Positions 62,769-64,000 of a DNA stretch of 64,000 bases are shown here, piece after piece (within the stretch, counting starts at the first letter, position 1; every line of letters starts with the position of its first letter). The position numbers were made by a program, and so were the translations under genes. The stretch comes from JAASSS01 sp021767745 (GTDB lineage Bacteria; Pseudomonadota; Gammaproteobacteria; UBA5335). The notes beneath the pieces are model-generated. The model worked only from the letters and a program-made list of their open reading frames with translations, had not been told where the DNA came from and did not search any database. The stretch is taken from the NCBI GenBank assembly GCA_034189165.1, contig JAXHVN010000003.1:173953-237952 (forward strand), given 5' to 3'.

Positions 62769-64000
62769 CTACAGCCCGAGCTTGTGCTCCAGGAAGTGGA
62801 TATCGGTGCCACCGGCGACGAACGCCGGGTCCTGCATCAGCTCGCGGTGCAGCGGGGCGTTGGTCGCCACCCCGTCCACGACCAATTCGCCGAGGGCCGA
62901 GGCCATGCGCGCGATCGCCCGCTCCCGCGTCGGCCCGCGGGCCAGCAGCTTGCCGATGAGCGAATCGTAGTACGGCGGCACCACGTAGTCGTTGTAGAGG
63001 TGCGAATCCATGCGGATGCCGGGGCCGCCGGGCGCGTGGTAGTCGGTCACCTTGCCCGGCGAGGGCAGGAAGTTGCGTGGATCCTCCGCGTTGATGCGGC
63101 ACTCGATCGCATGCCCCCGCCACTCCACCTGTTCCTGGCGCAGGGCGAGCGGCTCGCCGGCAGCGATGCCGATCTGCGTGGTGACGATGTCGATGTCGGT
63201 GATCAGTTCGGTCACCGGGTGCTCGACCTGCACGCGCGTGTTCATCTCGATGAAGTAGAACTCGCCGTTCTCGTAAAGGAACTCGAAGGTGCCGGCACCG
63301 CGATAGCCGATGCGCTGGCAGGCCTCGATGCAGATCGATCCCATGTGATCGCGCTGCTGCTGGCTGATGCCGGGTGCGGGCGCCTCCTCGATGATCTTCT
63401 GGTGTCGCCGCTGGATCGAGCAGTCGCGTTCGCCGAGGTGGATGACGTTGCCGTGCGTATCGGCCAGCACCTGGAACTCGATGTGCCGCGGCTTCTCGAG
63501 GTACTTCTCCATGTACACCGTGCCGTCGCCGAACGCCGCCGCCGCCTCGGTGCGGGTCAGCGAGATGGCGCTGGCCAGGTGGCCGGCGCTGTGCACGACC
63601 CGCATACCGCGCCCGCCGCCGCCCGCAGCGGCCTTGATCAGCACCGGGAAACCGATCTGCTGCGCCAGCGCGAGGTTTTCCTCGGCGTCATCGCCCAGCG
63701 GCCCGCCCGAGCCCGGCACGCAGGGGACGCCGGCCGCCTGCATCGTCCGGATGGCCGAGACCTTGTCGCCCATCAGGCGGATGGTCTCCGGTCGCGGACC
63801 GATGAAGGTGAAGCCGCTCTGCTCGACCCGCTCGGCGAAATCGGCGTTCTCGGCGAGAAAGCCATAGCCGGGATGGATCGCCTCCGCGTCGGTTACTTCC
63901 GCGGCGGAGATGATCGCCGGCATGTTGAGGTAGCTCTCGGCCGCCGCCGGCGGACCGATGCACACCGACTCGTCCGCCAGCAGCACGTGCTGCTGCTGGC
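62769..64000 (-). CDS. accC: Biotin carboxylase subunit of acetyl-CoA carboxylase (partial)
   Basis: The window holds the C-terminal 409 or so residues; about 40 N-terminal ones lie beyond the right edge. AccC carboxylates biotin on AccB in the first step of fatty-acid synthesis. Motifs are HVLLADESVCIG, AIHPGYGFLAEN, the ATP-binding IKAAAGGGGRGMRVV, ECRINAEDPRNF and the catalytic FYFIEMNTRVQVEHPVTE. accB is expected just outside the window. Seen frame is intact. Confidence 0.96.
   Translation of the reverse strand, partial: QQQHVLLADESVCIGPPAAAESYLNMPAIISAAEVTDAEAIHPGYGFLAENADFAERVEQSGFTFIGPRPETIRLMGDKVSAIRTMQAAGVPCVPGSGGPLGDDAEENLALAQQIGFPVLIKAAAGGGGRGMRVVHSAGHLASAISLTRTEAAAAFGDGTVYMEKYLEKPRHIEFQVLADTHGNVIHLGERDCSIQRRHQKIIEEAPAPGISQQQRDHMGSICIEACQRIGYRGAGTFEFLYENGEFYFIEMNTRVQVEHPVTELITDIDIVTTQIGIAAGEPLALRQEQVEWRGHAIECRINAEDPRNFLPSPGKVTDYHAPGGPGIRMDSHLYNDYVVPPYYDSLIGKLLARGPTRERAIARMASALGELVVDGVATNAPLHRELMQDPAFVAGGTDIHFLEHKLGL

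Overview
The window is a GC-rich (roughly two-thirds or more G+C by eye), gene-dense stretch of a Gram-negative chromosome. Gene content and order point to a gammaproteobacterium: the trkH-trkA-rsmB-fmt-def / LysM-dprA-smg-topA-tsaC-hemF block resembles the origin-proximal region of Pseudomonas, rhlB and trxA-rho are divergent as in Escherichia coli, and prmA-(DUF3426)-fis-purH-purD follows accC. LpxL-type acylation, ornithine-lipid genes and a Mg-type HemB fit. The acyl-CoA dehydrogenase and MaoC genes suggest a hydrocarbon-, sterol- or isoprenoid-using relative of the Nevskiales/Salinisphaerales, but that placement is a guess. I see no tRNA, rRNA, CRISPR array, insertion sequence, prophage or plasmid function; the region looks like core chromosome with some accessory metabolism. 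No gap between genes exceeds 300 bases; the longest are 43655-43920, 33719-33972 and 52152-52402.

Layout. 1-5 kb: end of an unidentified gene, a beta-carbonic anhydrase, typA, an LpxL-type acyltransferase and thrB. 4.8-10.5 kb (minus strand): potassium uptake (trkH, trkA), 16S rRNA methylation (rsmB) and initiator formyl-Met handling (fmt, def). 10.7-21.4 kb (plus strand): LysM lipoprotein, dprA, smg, topA, tsaC, hemF, oxyR, a methyltransferase, hemB, aroE. 21.4-31.3 kb: gorA, prlC, xthA, a ferredoxin/FAD reductase with a TetR regulator, a DUF3592 protein, tatD, tal and a diguanylate cyclase.

31.4-36.4 kb holds the most unusual block: two divergent pairs of acyl-CoA dehydrogenase genes. In each pair one protein keeps the catalytic Glu and the FAD motif but carries a Gly-rich insert in its N-terminal domain, while the other has lost both motifs but keeps the N-terminal loop. 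This is the pattern expected of alpha2beta2 heterotetrameric enzymes. Their shared promoter region has two inverted repeats with the same GGTCGG half-site. A MaoC-type enoyl-CoA hydratase and an SDR dehydrogenase (45.1-46.9 kb) could supply later steps.

36.4-50.9 kb mixes housekeeping genes (a pteridine-reductase-like SDR, a MidA-type methyltransferase, uppP, cca, acpH, bcp, dsbB, cysQ) with envelope and respiratory genes (PQQ-type dehydrogenase, beta-barrel protein, two cytochromes c) and olsB-olsA for ornithine lipids. Upstream of olsB are four 11-bp-phased GTCA repeats that look like a PhoB box with a correctly placed -10.

50.9-64 kb: rhlB, trxA, rho, an O-methyltransferase, then a long minus-strand run from accC to purD continuing without a gap into a three-gene retropepsin / 7TM-transglutaminase-like / RimK-like ATP-grasp system of unproven function. 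Throughout, convergent genes are packed very tightly: eight of eleven pairs overlap, four sharing a 4-base bidirectional stop (CTAG or TTAG).
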